A stretch of DNA of 64,000 nt from Chryseobacterium foetidum (GTDB taxonomy: Bacteria; Bacteroidota; Bacteroidia; Flavobacteriales; Weeksellaceae), in the NCBI RefSeq assembly GCF_025457425.1, contig NZ_JAMXIA010000001.1, forward strand, positions 1,302,001 through 1,366,000, read 5' to 3'. This document shows positions 1 through 9,100 of the stretch, one piece after another (positions within the stretch are counted from its first letter, which is position 1; each line of letters opens with the position of its first letter). A program made the position numbers and the translations under genes. Under the pieces are notes generated by a model. It was not told the origin of the DNA. It saw only the letters and a list, made by a program, of their open reading frames with translations, and did no database searches.

Positions 1-1
1 C

Positions 2-1006
2 ACTTTTTCTTCGGGCTCTGCCAATGTGCAGACGTTCACCAATGCTAATCGTAAATTTAACGATTGGTCTGTTTCAGTTGGTGGAGGTCCTGCCTTTATG
101 ACATTTTCAGATGTAAGGTCATTTCACGGAGATAAAGTAAATTGGGGATGGAATGCCTATGCGAGTATTGACAAGCAAATCAGCCATACGTTTGGTATTG
201 ATTTACAGTACCAGATGGGTGAGACAAAACAACAGGCAGAACTGGCTACAAATCCAGCTGCAGGTATAGCTAACGCTTGGACTAAGTACAAGCAGATATC
301 ATTGTTAGGGGATATCAATTTTTCTAATTTGTTAAGAAGAGTTGATAATAAATCTCCATACAGATGGGCTCTTCACGGATACCTTGGTGGTGGTTTGATG
401 GCTTTCAAAACAGAGCTTATTGACAATGATGCATCAAGATGGAGCACTAATCCTCCAAGAATTCCAATCAAAAACGATCAGAAATTAGAATTATCTTCAT
501 TCTTCTGGCAGGCTGCAGTAGGTTTGAAATACAATGTTTCAAAGCTTGTTGATCTTGAAGCCAGAGTAATCTATATCAACAGTATGGATGAAGAATTTGA
601 TGGCGGTGGAGAAGGAAGATCGTTAGACACACCATTGGGAGACAGAATTAATTATAACCTTATAAATGACAGCTATTCAGATGGAGCGATGAGTTTCACT
701 TTAGGGCTTTCATTTAAATTAGGTAAACACAATACACATCTTGCATGGCATGATCCTTTACAGGAAGTTTATGGCCGTATTTACGATCTTGAAAACACAT
801 CAACTGAATTGGTTGTTTGTGAAAAAGGAGATTTAGATAATGATGGCGTTTGTGACGATTGGGACAGACAGCTTGATACTCCTGCAGGTGCAAGAGTGGA
901 CGGCGCTGGTGTTGCTTTGGATTTAGATCTTGACGGCGTTATTGATCTTTACGACAAATGTGTAACTGTACCAGGACCACAGGAGAACAACGGTTGTCCT
1001 AAATAA
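2..1006 (+). CDS. OmpA-like outer membrane beta-barrel protein lacking the OmpA domain (5' end outside window)
   Basis: The reading frame is open to the left edge, and the residues before the first internal GTG (TFSSGSAN) match the neighbouring paralogue, so the start lies upstream of the window. The visible part is an outer-membrane barrel domain of about 240 residues, followed by a thrombospondin-type-3 calcium segment (DLDNDGVCDDWD, then DLDGVIDLYDKC). It stops right after NNGCPK. The paralogue at 1079 continues at that point into a peptidoglycan-binding OmpA domain; this protein has none. It is inferred to be an outer-membrane protein without cell-wall anchoring. The two genes clearly arose by tandem duplication. 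Confidence 0.85.
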   Translation, partial: TFSSGSANVQTFTNANRKFNDWSVSVGGGPAFMTFSDVRSFHGDKVNWGWNAYASIDKQISHTFGIDLQYQMGETKQQAELATNPAAGIANAWTKYKQISLLGDINFSNLLRRVDNKSPYRWALHGYLGGGLMAFKTELIDNDASRWSTNPPRIPIKNDQKLELSSFFWQAAVGLKYNVSKLVDLEARVIYINSMDEEFDGGGEGRSLDTPLGDRINYNLINDSYSDGAMSFTLGLSFKLGKHNTHLAWHDPLQEVYGRIYDLENTSTELVVCEKGDLDNDGVCDDWDRQLDTPAGARVDGAGVALDLDLDGVIDLYDKCVTVPGPQENNGCPK

Positions 1007-1078
1007 ATTATCATTTAGTTAATATAAAATAATAACTGAAATGATTGAATCAAGTAATAACAAAATAAAAAATACACT

Positions 1079-2536
1079 ATGAAATTAAGTTTAGCAATTG
1101 TTGCATTTGCTTTAGCGGTCCCTACACTAGGCTTTGCGCAGGACTCTACAGCAGTGAGTAATGAGCAGCAATATCCAAATACATTTTCGTCAGGATCTGC
1201 AAATGTTTCAAAATTCACTCAGGAATCTAAAAGATTTAACGACTGGGCAATTTCTGCCGGTGCCGGTGTGCCATTGGTACAGTCTGCCGACCTTACTTCT
1301 ATTAAGAATGGTAACGGTAAAAACCTTTTTGGATACTCAATGTATGTAAGTGTTGATAAAGCAATCACTCATGCTTTTGGAATTAACTTACAGTACGACA
1401 GAGGAGAAACAAGACAGGGATGGTTTAACACTAAAGATGCTGCTCCTTCTGATGCGTCTGTATACCAAAGAGTAGGTGCAAGAACTCAATATGACGCTAT
1501 CTCTGTTTTAGGAGATCTCAACTTTTCAAACCTTTTAAGAAGAGTAGATAATAAATCTCCTTACAGATGGGCATTACACGGTTATGCGGGTGTCGGTATC
1601 ATGGGTTACAGAGCTTATCAGAAAGACGAAAATAATCAAAGATTAATGACTGAGCAGAAATTGTTCAAAGGTCAGTCGTTCTTTGCACAGGCTGGTACTG
1701 GTCTGAAATATAAAATCAACAGAAGATTAGATATTGAAGCAAGAGCAATGTACGTTTACACTGGTGACGATTCATTCGATGGTGGTGGTGAACAATACAG
1801 CAATATCAATAAAAGAGAAGATCAGATTTCTGATAACTTCATTAACGCAACACTTGGTTTATCTTTGAAGTTAGGAAAACATGAGTCTCACTTGATGTGG
1901 CATGATCCATTGCAGGAAATTTATTGGAAACTTGACGTATTGGCTGAGAAAAACCAGGAAGTTGAAGTTTGTAAAAAAGGTGATTTAGATAACGATGGTG
2001 TTTGTGACGATTGGGATAGAGAATTGAATACTCCTGCTGGTGCAAGAGTTGACGGTGCCGGTGTTGCTTTGGATGCTGACCTTGACGGTGTTATTGATCT
2101 TTACGATCAGTGTGTAACAGTTCCTGGTCCTGTAGAAAACAACGGTTGCCCTACAACACCTGTTGACTCGGGTACCGTAACTGCGACTGATACAACTTTG
2201 GAAGGAATTGAATTTGACTTAAATTCAGACAGAATTTTACCTTCAAATACTCCAATTCTTAATAATGCTGTCAGCTACATCAACTCTTCAACGGGTACTT
2301 ATACTGTAATTGGAGCAACTGATACAAGAGCATCAGATGCTTACAACCAGAAACTTTCTGAAAGAAGAGCAAACAGTGTGAAGAACTATCTGATCAAAAA
2401 CGGTGTTGATGCTTCTAAGCTTAACTCTGTTGGTAGAGGTGAAAAAGATCTTAAATACCCAGAATGTGACCCTGCTGAAAAATGCCCTGAATGGAAAAAC
2501 AGAGCAAACAGAAGAGTTTACTTCGAAGCTAAATAA
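1079..2536 (+). CDS. OmpA family outer membrane protein with TSP3 calcium repeats
   Basis: The 485-residue protein has a signal peptide (cleavage near FAQDS, residue 20), a barrel domain to about residue 290, TSP3-type calcium loops (DLDNDGVCDDWD and DADLDGVIDLYDQC) around 300-355, a short Thr-rich linker, and a C-terminal OmpA domain. The OmpA domain carries the peptidoglycan-contact region (TDTRASDAYNQKLSERRANS) and ends NRANRRVYFE. The expected role is a structural porin-like protein tethering the outer membrane to the cell wall. It sits 72 bp after its truncated paralogue, probably in the same transcript, and a strong hairpin terminator follows. Confidence 0.93.
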   Translation: MKLSLAIVAFALAVPTLGFAQDSTAVSNEQQYPNTFSSGSANVSKFTQESKRFNDWAISAGAGVPLVQSADLTSIKNGNGKNLFGYSMYVSVDKAITHAFGINLQYDRGETRQGWFNTKDAAPSDASVYQRVGARTQYDAISVLGDLNFSNLLRRVDNKSPYRWALHGYAGVGIMGYRAYQKDENNQRLMTEQKLFKGQSFFAQAGTGLKYKINRRLDIEARAMYVYTGDDSFDGGGEQYSNINKREDQISDNFINATLGLSLKLGKHESHLMWHDPLQEIYWKLDVLAEKNQEVEVCKKGDLDNDGVCDDWDRELNTPAGARVDGAGVALDADLDGVIDLYDQCVTVPGPVENNGCPTTPVDSGTVTATDTTLEGIEFDLNSDRILPSNTPILNNAVSYINSSTGTYTVIGATDTRASDAYNQKLSERRANSVKNYLIKNGVDASKLNSVGRGEKDLKYPECDPAEKCPEWKNRANRRVYFEAK

Positions 2537-2561
2537 TAATTTTTCTTATTATAAATTTAAA

Positions 2562-2587
2562 AGTCACGCATTGCGTGACTTTTTTTG
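2562..2587 (+). terminator. Rho-independent terminator of the OmpA gene
   Basis: The perfect stem AGTCACGCA/TGCGTGACT is followed by a run of seven T. It lies 25 bp after the OmpA stop codon. Confidence 0.85.
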
Positions 2588-2614
2588 TTTCAATACTTTC
2601 CTTACATTTACTTT

Positions 2615-4516
2615 ATGATTTCTCCACAAGATTTTACTGAACTGAAAAGTAAAACCCTAAAACATTTTTGGGGTTATGATAATTTCAGAGAAGGACAAGA
2701 GCAGATTATAGATTCTGTAATGAATCGGAAGGATACTTTAGTTTTGCTTCCTACGGGTGCAGGAAAATCGTTATGTTATCAGCTTCCTTCTTTGTTGCAG
2801 GAAGGAACTTGTCTGGTAATATCTCCTCTGTTAGCATTGATGAAAGATCAGGTCAATCAGTTAAAATTTCGTGGTATTGAAGCGGAATATTTAAGTTCAG
2901 AACTGGATGAGTTTGATGCAGAAGTAATCTACAACCGTTGTAAAGATGGTTTAACAAAACTGCTTTACGTTTCCCCGGAACGTCTCACTAACAGTCTGTT
3001 CCTCCAACAGATCGAAGAAATTCAACTGTCATTTATAGCAGTGGATGAAGCACACTGTATTTCTGAATGGGGACAGGATTTCAGACCAAGCTACCAAAAC
3101 ATTAAAGAATTCAGAAAAAACAATCCTGAAATACCATGTCTGGCTCTAACTGCCACAGCAACTCTCAAAGTTTTAGATGAAATAAAAAATAAACTGGAAC
3201 TTAAAAATCCGCAGGTCTTTCAGAAAAGTTTCAAAAGGGATAATATTAAAATTTTCTCAGAGGAGGTTTCAGATAAATATCAAAAAGTTTTCAATATTCT
3301 CAGATACGCAAAAGAGTCAGGAATTATCTACGTCAGAACCCGAAAAGATGCTGAGCAGCTTACCGAATATCTTCACAGGCAAAATATCAAAAATGTCGAT
3401 TATTTTCATGCAGGCTTAACCACTAAAGAAAAAAATGAGCGTCAAAACTTCTGGAGCAGCAGTGATCAGAATGTTTTAATATCCACCAATGCTTTTGGGA
3501 TGGGTATTGATAAAGACAATGTAAGATTTGTAATTCACTTCTCCCCTTCCCAATCTATTGAAAATTATTATCAGGAAATCGGCCGTGCTGGAAGAGATGG
3601 TAAAAAAAGTTATGCATTTCTCCTCTGGAATCAGCAGGAACTTTCAAATTTCGATGATATCTTAAAAAATCAGATTCCCAACAAAACAGAATTTCTGAAG
3701 ATTACGAGTTTTATCTATTCAAAATTTCAGGTTGCTGAATTTGAAACACCTGAAAATCAGTTTCAGATAAATATCAACGGTATTCAGAATTTCACAAAAT
3801 CTTCGACGGCAAAAATCAAAAATGTTCTCCAGTTTCTGCACAATCAGGAAATTGTTTATTACAATCCAAACAAAAGCTTTTCAACACTCCAGCTTTCAGT
3901 AAAGCCTGATGAACTGGATCAGCTTCCGGCAAAAGATGCATACTTCATCGAACTTCTTTTAAGATCCATCTCTGGAATTACCACGCATAAAGTAATGTTC
4001 AGCGAAATGAAAGTGAGCGATAAAATTGGTGTGAGTGTGCATTTAATTAAAGAGAGAATTAAAGAACTTCAGCAAAAGAATTATCTTGAATATATCGACG
4101 GATCTCTGGCAAGCATTAAATTTCTGAAACCACGGGACGAACGTGTAATGTCAAGCATTTACTGGAAACTTTTTGAACACATTCAGAAAAATAAAATCCA
4201 GAAATGGGAAGAAATGAAATTCTTTATTGAAGACAATCAATACTGCAAAATGAAATTGATTCTCTCCTATTTTGGTGAAAATAATACTAAAAACTGTGGA
4301 CAATGCACGGTTTGTGAGAAAAACAAACAATCTATTTTCGGAAAAGATGTTTCATCAGAAATCCTAAAGGTTTTAAGTAAAAAACCTGCAACGATTGAGG
4401 AAATTTCTATTCAATTGCAGTTTCAGAGCAAAGAGAACATCCTGGAAAACCTGATTTTTTTATTGGATTCGGGCAAAGTAAAAATGTTGAATTTCCGAAC
4501 GTACGCTTTGACATGA
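2615..4516 (+). CDS. recQ: ATP-dependent DNA helicase RecQ
   Basis: This is a superfamily 2 helicase of 633 residues, acting in recombination and replication-fork repair. Visible motifs are Walker A LPTGAGKSLCYQLP (about residue 47), the DEAH box with the RecQ extension DEAHCISEWGQDFRP, motif III ALTATAT, motif VI QEIGRAGRDG, and a zinc site near residue 560 (NCGQCTVC) with upstream Cys. The ATG at 2615 is preferred because the frame upstream runs into the T-tract of the OmpA terminator. A T9-like box TACATTTA lies 6 nt before this ATG. The C-terminus is short, so an HRDC domain is not evident. Confidence 0.95.
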   Translation: MISPQDFTELKSKTLKHFWGYDNFREGQEQIIDSVMNRKDTLVLLPTGAGKSLCYQLPSLLQEGTCLVISPLLALMKDQVNQLKFRGIEAEYLSSELDEFDAEVIYNRCKDGLTKLLYVSPERLTNSLFLQQIEEIQLSFIAVDEAHCISEWGQDFRPSYQNIKEFRKNNPEIPCLALTATATLKVLDEIKNKLELKNPQVFQKSFKRDNIKIFSEEVSDKYQKVFNILRYAKESGIIYVRTRKDAEQLTEYLHRQNIKNVDYFHAGLTTKEKNERQNFWSSSDQNVLISTNAFGMGIDKDNVRFVIHFSPSQSIENYYQEIGRAGRDGKKSYAFLLWNQQELSNFDDILKNQIPNKTEFLKITSFIYSKFQVAEFETPENQFQININGIQNFTKSSTAKIKNVLQFLHNQEIVYYNPNKSFSTLQLSVKPDELDQLPAKDAYFIELLLRSISGITTHKVMFSEMKVSDKIGVSVHLIKERIKELQQKNYLEYIDGSLASIKFLKPRDERVMSSIYWKLFEHIQKNKIQKWEEMKFFIEDNQYCKMKLILSYFGENNTKNCGQCTVCEKNKQSIFGKDVSSEILKVLSKKPATIEEISIQLQFQSKENILENLIFLLDSGKVKMLNFRTYALT

Positions 4517-4566
4517 GTAATGCGTAATGAGCAATCACGATTGATGAATAGTGAATAATTAATGAC
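4517..4566 (+). repeat. Low-complexity AATG/GTGAAT spacer
   Basis: The recQ-fmt spacer is built of degenerate words (AGTAATGCGTAATGAGCAAT, then GATGAATAGTGAATAATTAATG). A related word set (GAATTGTGAATAGTCAATT, TGACAATTCACTA) fills the spacer on the other side of fmt at 5609-5701. It looks like a dispersed low-complexity intergenic repeat. Confidence 0.5.
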
Positions 4567-4627
4567 AAACAATACGGTTGCTATAAAATTCAGTCCTTTC
4601 AATTTCTCAATTTTGACTTCATAGTTT

Positions 4628-4635
4628 TATCTTTG
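4628..4635 (+). promoter_or_regulatory. fmt -7 promoter box (TATCTTTG)
   Basis: TATCTTTG matches the Bacteroidetes -7 consensus TAnnTTTG. It ends 5 nt before the fmt ATG, so transcription should begin at or next to the start codon. Confidence 0.6.
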
Positions 4636-4639
4636 CACA

Positions 4640-5587
4640 ATGAAATCATTGAAAGTCGTTTTTTTAGGTACTCCGGAGTTTGCAAAGACCTCACTGGAAG
4701 CCATCCATCAGTCTCATCATGAAGTTGTAGGCGTTGTAACCGTTGCCGATAAAGCCAGCGGTCGCGGACAAAAAATAAATCAATCTCCCGTAAAAATTTT
4801 TGCTGCAGAAAATAATATCCCTGTTTTTCAACCTGAAAAATTAAGAAATTCTGAATTTTTAGAGGAATTGCGAAAATTAGATGCTGATGTTTTCGTTGTC
4901 GTTGCTTTCAGAATGATGCCTAAAGTTTTGTTTGAAATGCCTAAAATGGGAACTTTCAACCTTCATGCTTCCCTTCTACCCGATTACAGAGGCGCTGCTC
5001 CAATCAACTATGCAGTGATTAACGGAGAAGAAAAAACGGGTGCCACGACATTTTTTATCAATGAAAAAATTGATGAAGGAAATATTTTACTGCAGGAAGA
5101 AATTCCGGTTTTGGAAGATGAAAATGCGGGAAGTCTTCATGACAGACTGATGGAAATGGGAGCAAAATTAGTAGTAAAAACACTGGACGGACTAGCCGAA
5201 AACTCAATCGTTGAAAGACCTCAGCCTGAAGTTGAACATCCGAAAAACGCTTATAAAATCTTTAAAGAAGACACGAGAATTGATTTTTCTAAAACCTCAA
5301 AAGAAGTTCATCAGTTTATCTTAGGAATGTCTCCCTATCCAGCTGCCTTCACGACTTTAAAAATTGGAGAAGAAGAAAAAGGATTAAAAATTTATGCTGG
5401 AAAATTTGAACTTTCCAATGAGGAAAAGCCTGTCGGAAGTTTACAGATTTCAAAAAATGATTTTAAAATCTTTACCAAAGACGGAATTTATTTCCCGCTG
5501 GAACTTCAGTTAGAAGGTAAGAAAAGAATGAATGTGAAAGATTTTCTGAATGGTTTCAGAAATTTCGACGAAATAAAAATGGCTTGA
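4640..5587 (+). CDS. fmt: Methionyl-tRNA formyltransferase
   Basis: The 315-residue enzyme transfers a formyl group from 10-formyl-THF to initiator Met-tRNA. Visible features are the N-terminal VFLGTPEFA, the folate and catalytic segment NLHASLLPDYRGAAPI with Asn/His and the downstream Asp, and a C-terminal OB-like domain ending in LNGFRN. Length is normal for the family. A -7 promoter box lies only 5 nt before the ATG. The stop codon lies inside the stem of the terminator. It is probably transcribed alone. Confidence 0.96.
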   Translation: MKSLKVVFLGTPEFAKTSLEAIHQSHHEVVGVVTVADKASGRGQKINQSPVKIFAAENNIPVFQPEKLRNSEFLEELRKLDADVFVVVAFRMMPKVLFEMPKMGTFNLHASLLPDYRGAAPINYAVINGEEKTGATTFFINEKIDEGNILLQEEIPVLEDENAGSLHDRLMEMGAKLVVKTLDGLAENSIVERPQPEVEHPKNAYKIFKEDTRIDFSKTSKEVHQFILGMSPYPAAFTTLKIGEEEKGLKIYAGKFELSNEEKPVGSLQISKNDFKIFTKDGIYFPLELQLEGKKRMNVKDFLNGFRNFDEIKMA

Positions 5588-5606
5588 TTTACTCAAGCCA
5601 TTTTTG
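5577..5606 (+). terminator. Terminator overlapping the fmt stop codon
   Basis: The 12-bp perfect stem AAAATGGCTTGA/TCAAGCCATTTT with a 4-nt loop is followed by T5. The fmt TGA (5585-5587) lies in the ascending arm. A-runs on the other side would let it also work for the converging ribB gene. Confidence 0.8.
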
Positions 5607-5608
5607 AT

Positions 5609-5701
5609 TGTGAATTGTGAATAGTCAATTTGCTTCGCAAGTGAATTTGAAAACGATCAAAAATTGACAACGAAGTGAATTCACCATTGACAATTCACTA
5701 T
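5609..5701. repeat. Low-complexity inverted repeat between fmt and ribB
   Basis: GTGAATTGTGAATAGTCAAT at the left is mirrored by ACCATTGACAATTCACTA at the right, with TTTGCTTCGCAAGTGAATTTG between them. The word content is related to the spacer at 4517-4566. Confidence 0.5.
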
Positions 5702-5702
5702 T

Positions 5703-6824
5703 TTAAAGCTGAACCATCTCCGTCACCTCAACATCATAACCTCCAACTTGTGGTTTTACGTCAGGATTTTGAGTGATTACTCTGAATTTATTAATTCCTA
5801 AATTCTTTAAAATCTGAGTTCCGATACCGTAATCTCTGTAATTGAATGCAGCCGTCGGATGTTTTTGCTGACCGTCCTGATAATTGAGGAACTGCTGTAA
5901 TTTTCTTAAAGTATTTTCAGAATTCGAAACATTATTGATGAAAATAATCGCTCCTTTTCCGGCTTCGTTAATCATCGAAGTTACTTTTTCCAGCTGAGGT
6001 TTTTCACCATTGTTCAGTCTCGTCAAAACGTCAAAATAAGAATCAGAAGACTGAACTCTTACTAAAACAGGCTCATCAACCGTCCAGGATCCTTTCGTTA
6101 ACGCGAAGTGAATCTGGTCGTTAGACGTTTCCCTGAACGCGCAGAAATGAAAATCTCCGTAAGCCGTTTTCACTTCTCTTTCTTCAATTCTTTCAATTAA
6201 ATTACCTTTTTTAAGCTGATAATGAATCAAATCTTCAATAGAAACGATTTTCATATCATGCTTTTGTGCGAAGACCTGCAAATCCGGCAAACGTGACATA
6301 GAACCGTCTTCGTTCATGATTTCACAGATGACACCACCTTCTTTTAAACCTGCCAGACAAGTTAAATCAATCGCAGCCTCAGTGTGACCGGCTCTTTTCA
6401 AAACACCACCTTTTCTAGCACGAAGCGGGAAAATGTGACCCGGACGCATGAAATCTGTCGGCTTGGACTTTTCATCCATCAAAGCTAATATCGTTTTCGC
6501 TCTGTCACCTGCCGAAATTCCGGTAGAAGTTCCGTCACCCAAAAGGTCAACAGAAACGGTGAAAGCAGTTTCTTTAGGATCGCTGCTGCGGCTTACCATC
6601 ACGTCCAATCCTAATTCATCACATCTTTTTTCAGGAAGTGGCATACAGATCAAACCTCTTCCGTGAACTGCCATGAAGTTGATCAAGGCTGGTGTTGTAA
6701 GCTCGGCAGCACAAAGAAAGTCACCTTCATTTTCTCTGTCTTCATCGTCTACGACTATGATTATTTTACCATTTTTGAGATCTTCAATCGCCTCTGGAAT
6801 AGTATTTAATTTAATATCTGACAT
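5703..6824 (-). CDS. ribB: 3,4-dihydroxy-2-butanone 4-phosphate synthase with degenerate GTP cyclohydrolase II-like domain
   Basis: Residues 1-205 are a complete DHBP synthase, making the four-carbon riboflavin precursor from ribulose 5-phosphate. It has [10 protein letters not shown], the GHIFPLRA loop and RAGHTEAA. Residues 210-373 align with GTP cyclohydrolase II (start [10 protein letters not shown], end [12 protein letters not shown]). However, the zinc-ligand stretches are gone: the SECLTGD region reads SSDSYFDV and the RCDCGFQL region reads NGEKPQL. The second half is therefore inferred to be inactive, and a separate ribA is needed elsewhere. The start at 6824 is chosen because an upstream start at 6845 would overlap the -7 box. 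Confidence 0.92.
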   Translation of the reverse strand: MSDIKLNTIPEAIEDLKNGKIIIVVDDEDRENEGDFLCAAELTTPALINFMAVHGRGLICMPLPEKRCDELGLDVMVSRSSDPKETAFTVSVDLLGDGTSTGISAGDRAKTILALMDEKSKPTDFMRPGHIFPLRARKGGVLKRAGHTEAAIDLTCLAGLKEGGVICEIMNEDGSMSRLPDLQVFAQKHDMKIVSIEDLIHYQLKKGNLIERIEEREVKTAYGDFHFCAFRETSNDQIHFALTKGSWTVDEPVLVRVQSSDSYFDVLTRLNNGEKPQLEKVTSMINEAGKGAIIFINNVSNSENTLRKLQQFLNYQDGQQKHPTAAFNYRDYGIGTQILKNLGINKFRVITQNPDVKPQVGGYDVEVTEMVQL

Positions 6825-6842
6825 TTTTACTTTGAATTTTCG

Positions 6843-6850
6843 CAAAGATA
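6843..6850 (-). promoter_or_regulatory. ribB -7 promoter box (TATCTTTG)
   Basis: Read on the minus strand, TATCTTTG fits TAnnTTTG and lies 18 nt upstream of the ribB ATG. Confidence 0.6.
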
Positions 6851-6952
6851 CTCAATAAAATAAGCATCAACAATTATTAACGGCGGTTTATAATTTCTTT
6901 AATCTACAGTATTGTTTTGACACATGAGTCACATTAGTTTCAGTTGTAAATA

Positions 6953-7138
6953 TTGAAAATATTTTAGAGCACATAAGATTTGAAAATCAAAGATTTTCAT
7001 TAATGATCAATGCAACGGAGAGGTTCCTAATATTACAGAGAAGAATCATTCTAATTGTGAAATCTCACAAACCGACTTTAAACACTCCCACCCAAAAATC
7101 TTTGATTTTTTCTCTGATGTGTTCTAAAATATTTTCAA
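6953..7138. repeat. Long imperfect inverted repeat in the ribB-LLM spacer
   Basis: The left arm 6953-6997 (TTGAAAATATTTTAGAGCAC... to AAAATCAAAGATTTT) is matched by the reverse complement of the right arm 7095-7138, with a few mismatches and a small gap. The right arm and the bases up to about 7173 recur in opposite orientation at 59816-59892, so this is part of a dispersed family. Nothing else is visible in this 340-bp spacer. Confidence 0.65.
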
Positions 7139-7167
7139 GCTAAAAAAAACTCTCTGTGACTTATGTG

Positions 7168-8169
7168 TTATCCAACTAAAGAGTCTGTAGCTTTTTTAAT
7201 AATATTGTAAGATTCCAAACGTTTTTGGTGATCGTAAATGTGAGAATTAATCATCAGTTCATCCACCTGATATTTTTCCTGAAAGTTTTTGATCTGTTCA
7301 GCAACTTCATCCTGATTTCCAATAAAACTGAATTTTAATTTCTGTAAAACCATAGACTTTTCCATGGCTGACCAAATCGCATCCATATCTTCAACCGGCG
7401 CCGGAAAAGGCTTTCTGTCGTTTCTGATGATGTTGATGAATGCCTGAAACAATGTCGTAGAAAGAAAATGAGCTTCCTCAGAAGTTTCTGCGGCAACTCC
7501 ATTCACACAAGCCAAAACAAAAGGTTTATCCAAATATTTCGAAGGCTCGAAGTGTTCTCTGTAAATTTTAAACGCCATATCCATTTGTTCTGGAGCAAAA
7601 TGTCCGGCAAAAGCGTAAGGCAATCCCAATTCTGCAGCCAGCCACGCGCTGTCTGTACTCGAACCGAGAATATACATTGGAATATCCAAACCTTCACCCG
7701 GAATCGCACGAACCAAAGCATTTGAATTTTCTTTGGAAAAATATTTCTGTAATTCCAAAATCTGTCTCGGAAACTGTTCGTTAATAATTGCAGGATTTCG
7801 CCCCAATGCCTGAGCCGTCAATCCATCGGTTCCGGGAGCTCTTCCCAGACCCAAATCAATTCTTCCGGGGAAAAGTGATTCTAAAGTTCCGAACTGTTCG
7901 GCTATAACGAGCGAACTGTGATTGGGAAGCATAATTCCACCTGAACCGACTCTTATTTTTTTTGTTCCGTTGGCGATAAAACCAATCAGTACTGAAGTTG
8001 CAGAACTGGCAATGCTTTCCATATTGTGATGTTCAGCAAGCCAGAATCTTTTATAATCTAAATTTTCAGCGAAGTTGGCCAAAGACAAACTGTCCTGAAA
8101 AGTATCGTGAATGGTTTTGCCTTGTTTTACGGGGGCTAAGTCAAGCACGGATATTTCGAAATGTTTCAT
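7168..8169 (-). CDS. LLM-class flavin-dependent oxidoreductase (luciferase-like)
   Basis: The 333-residue protein has the bacterial-luciferase TIM-barrel fold. Visible segments are the N-terminal FEISVLDLAPV, the conserved WLAEHHNMESIASSA, GSGGIMLPNHS, and GRIDLGLGRAPGTDG, all typical of the YhbW/MsnO8-like single-component branch. It is expected to use FMNH2 or F420-like reduced flavin on an unknown substrate. It is monocistronic and converges on nothing; a 340-bp repeat spacer lies downstream. Confidence 0.9.
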   Translation of the reverse strand: MKHFEISVLDLAPVKQGKTIHDTFQDSLSLANFAENLDYKRFWLAEHHNMESIASSATSVLIGFIANGTKKIRVGSGGIMLPNHSSLVIAEQFGTLESLFPGRIDLGLGRAPGTDGLTAQALGRNPAIINEQFPRQILELQKYFSKENSNALVRAIPGEGLDIPMYILGSSTDSAWLAAELGLPYAFAGHFAPEQMDMAFKIYREHFEPSKYLDKPFVLACVNGVAAETSEEAHFLSTTLFQAFINIIRNDRKPFPAPVEDMDAIWSAMEKSMVLQKLKFSFIGNQDEVAEQIKNFQEKYQVDELMINSHIYDHQKRLESYNIIKKATDSLVG

Positions 8170-8393
8170 ATTTAAATATTTGTTCTTTAAAAGTGAAATT
8201 CAATCTCCTTTAAAAATTGATTATTTTGAATATAAGTTTAAAACTTAAACAAATTTAAAGCTAATAAAATTCATTAGTTACTTTTTGTAATTGAATGAAT
8301 TGATTGTCGTGTTGTGGAAAAAGCTATTAAAAATAAATTTTCAAGAGAAAACTAAAAACATTTCAGAAATAAATTCCCTTTAAATACAGTTGA

Positions 8394-8407
8394 TAAACAC
8401 GTGTTTA
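8394..8407. promoter_or_regulatory. Perfect 14-bp palindrome TAAACACGTGTTTA
   Basis: This perfect dyad lies in the 342-bp divergent spacer between the LLM oxidoreductase (minus) and the lipoprotein gene (plus), 105 bp before the lipoprotein ATG. It could be an operator; no regulator can be assigned. The rest of the spacer shows only AT-rich sequence. Confidence 0.35.
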
Positions 8408-8511
8408 AGGTACCATATTCCATTTTAACATTCTTTAACTTTATTTTGGCTTCATAATTGAAATTATGCTGGTATAAACATTCAAATGATTTTGAATATA
8501 AAATTTGCGTT

Positions 8512-9063
8512 ATGAAAAAGATTATAGTATCAGGTTTGTTATCAGTTTTCTTGTTCACAGCCTGTAAAAAAGACGATAAAATTGCCGAGCAAACTCTTGA
8601 ACAGCAAAAACTTGAATTTCAGTCAAGACAACTTGAGATTGAAAAACAGAAGTTAGCTATCGAAAAAGAGAGAATGGCTTATGAAGCTCAAAAAAGATCT
8701 GACAGCCTTGCTGAAATTGAAAAACAGGAAGCGGCTGTAGCAGCTGCAGCGGCTGCAAAACCTCAGGTAATCCGTGAAACACGAACAATTTATAGAAACA
8801 GTCCGTCATCAGGATCTTCTTCAGGAGCAGTTGCAAGTAACGGTTCCGGTACATCATCACAGGGTACAACTCAGAAGAAAGGTATGAGTAAAGCAGCCAA
8901 AGGTACAATCATTGGTACCGTAGGTGGAGCCGCAGCGGGTGCCATCATCAGTAAGAAAAACAGAGGTCTCGGTGCAGTAATCGGCGGTGTAGTCGGTGGT
9001 GCAACAGGTTATACCATTGGTAGATCAGGAGACAGAAAAGATGGTCGTGTGCAACCAAGATAA
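8512..9063 (+). CDS. Glycine-zipper lipoprotein with coiled coil
   Basis: The 183-residue protein has a lipoprotein signal with lipobox FTAC (Cys 18). A charged coiled coil follows (EQQKLEFQSRQLEIEKQKLA, about residues 27-75), then an Ala run, a Ser/Gly linker, and a C-terminal glycine-zipper hairpin (GTIIGTVGGAAAGAIIS, then GAVIGGVVGGATGYTIG). This arrangement is seen in envelope lipoproteins that insert a helical hairpin in the membrane; the exact role is unknown. The ATG at 8512 follows AAAATTTG by 5 nt and begins the signal peptide cleanly. A terminator follows. Confidence 0.85.
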   Translation: MKKIIVSGLLSVFLFTACKKDDKIAEQTLEQQKLEFQSRQLEIEKQKLAIEKERMAYEAQKRSDSLAEIEKQEAAVAAAAAAKPQVIRETRTIYRNSPSSGSSSGAVASNGSGTSSQGTTQKKGMSKAAKGTIIGTVGGAAAGAIISKKNRGLGAVIGGVVGGATGYTIGRSGDRKDGRVQPR

Positions 9064-9100
9064 TCAGCCAACCAAAACACTTTTATATATTTTTTTAACT

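Noticed and set aside
2585..2615. Upstream start of recQ at 2585
   Set aside because: It would lie in the T-tract of the OmpA terminator; the ATG at 2615 is better placed.
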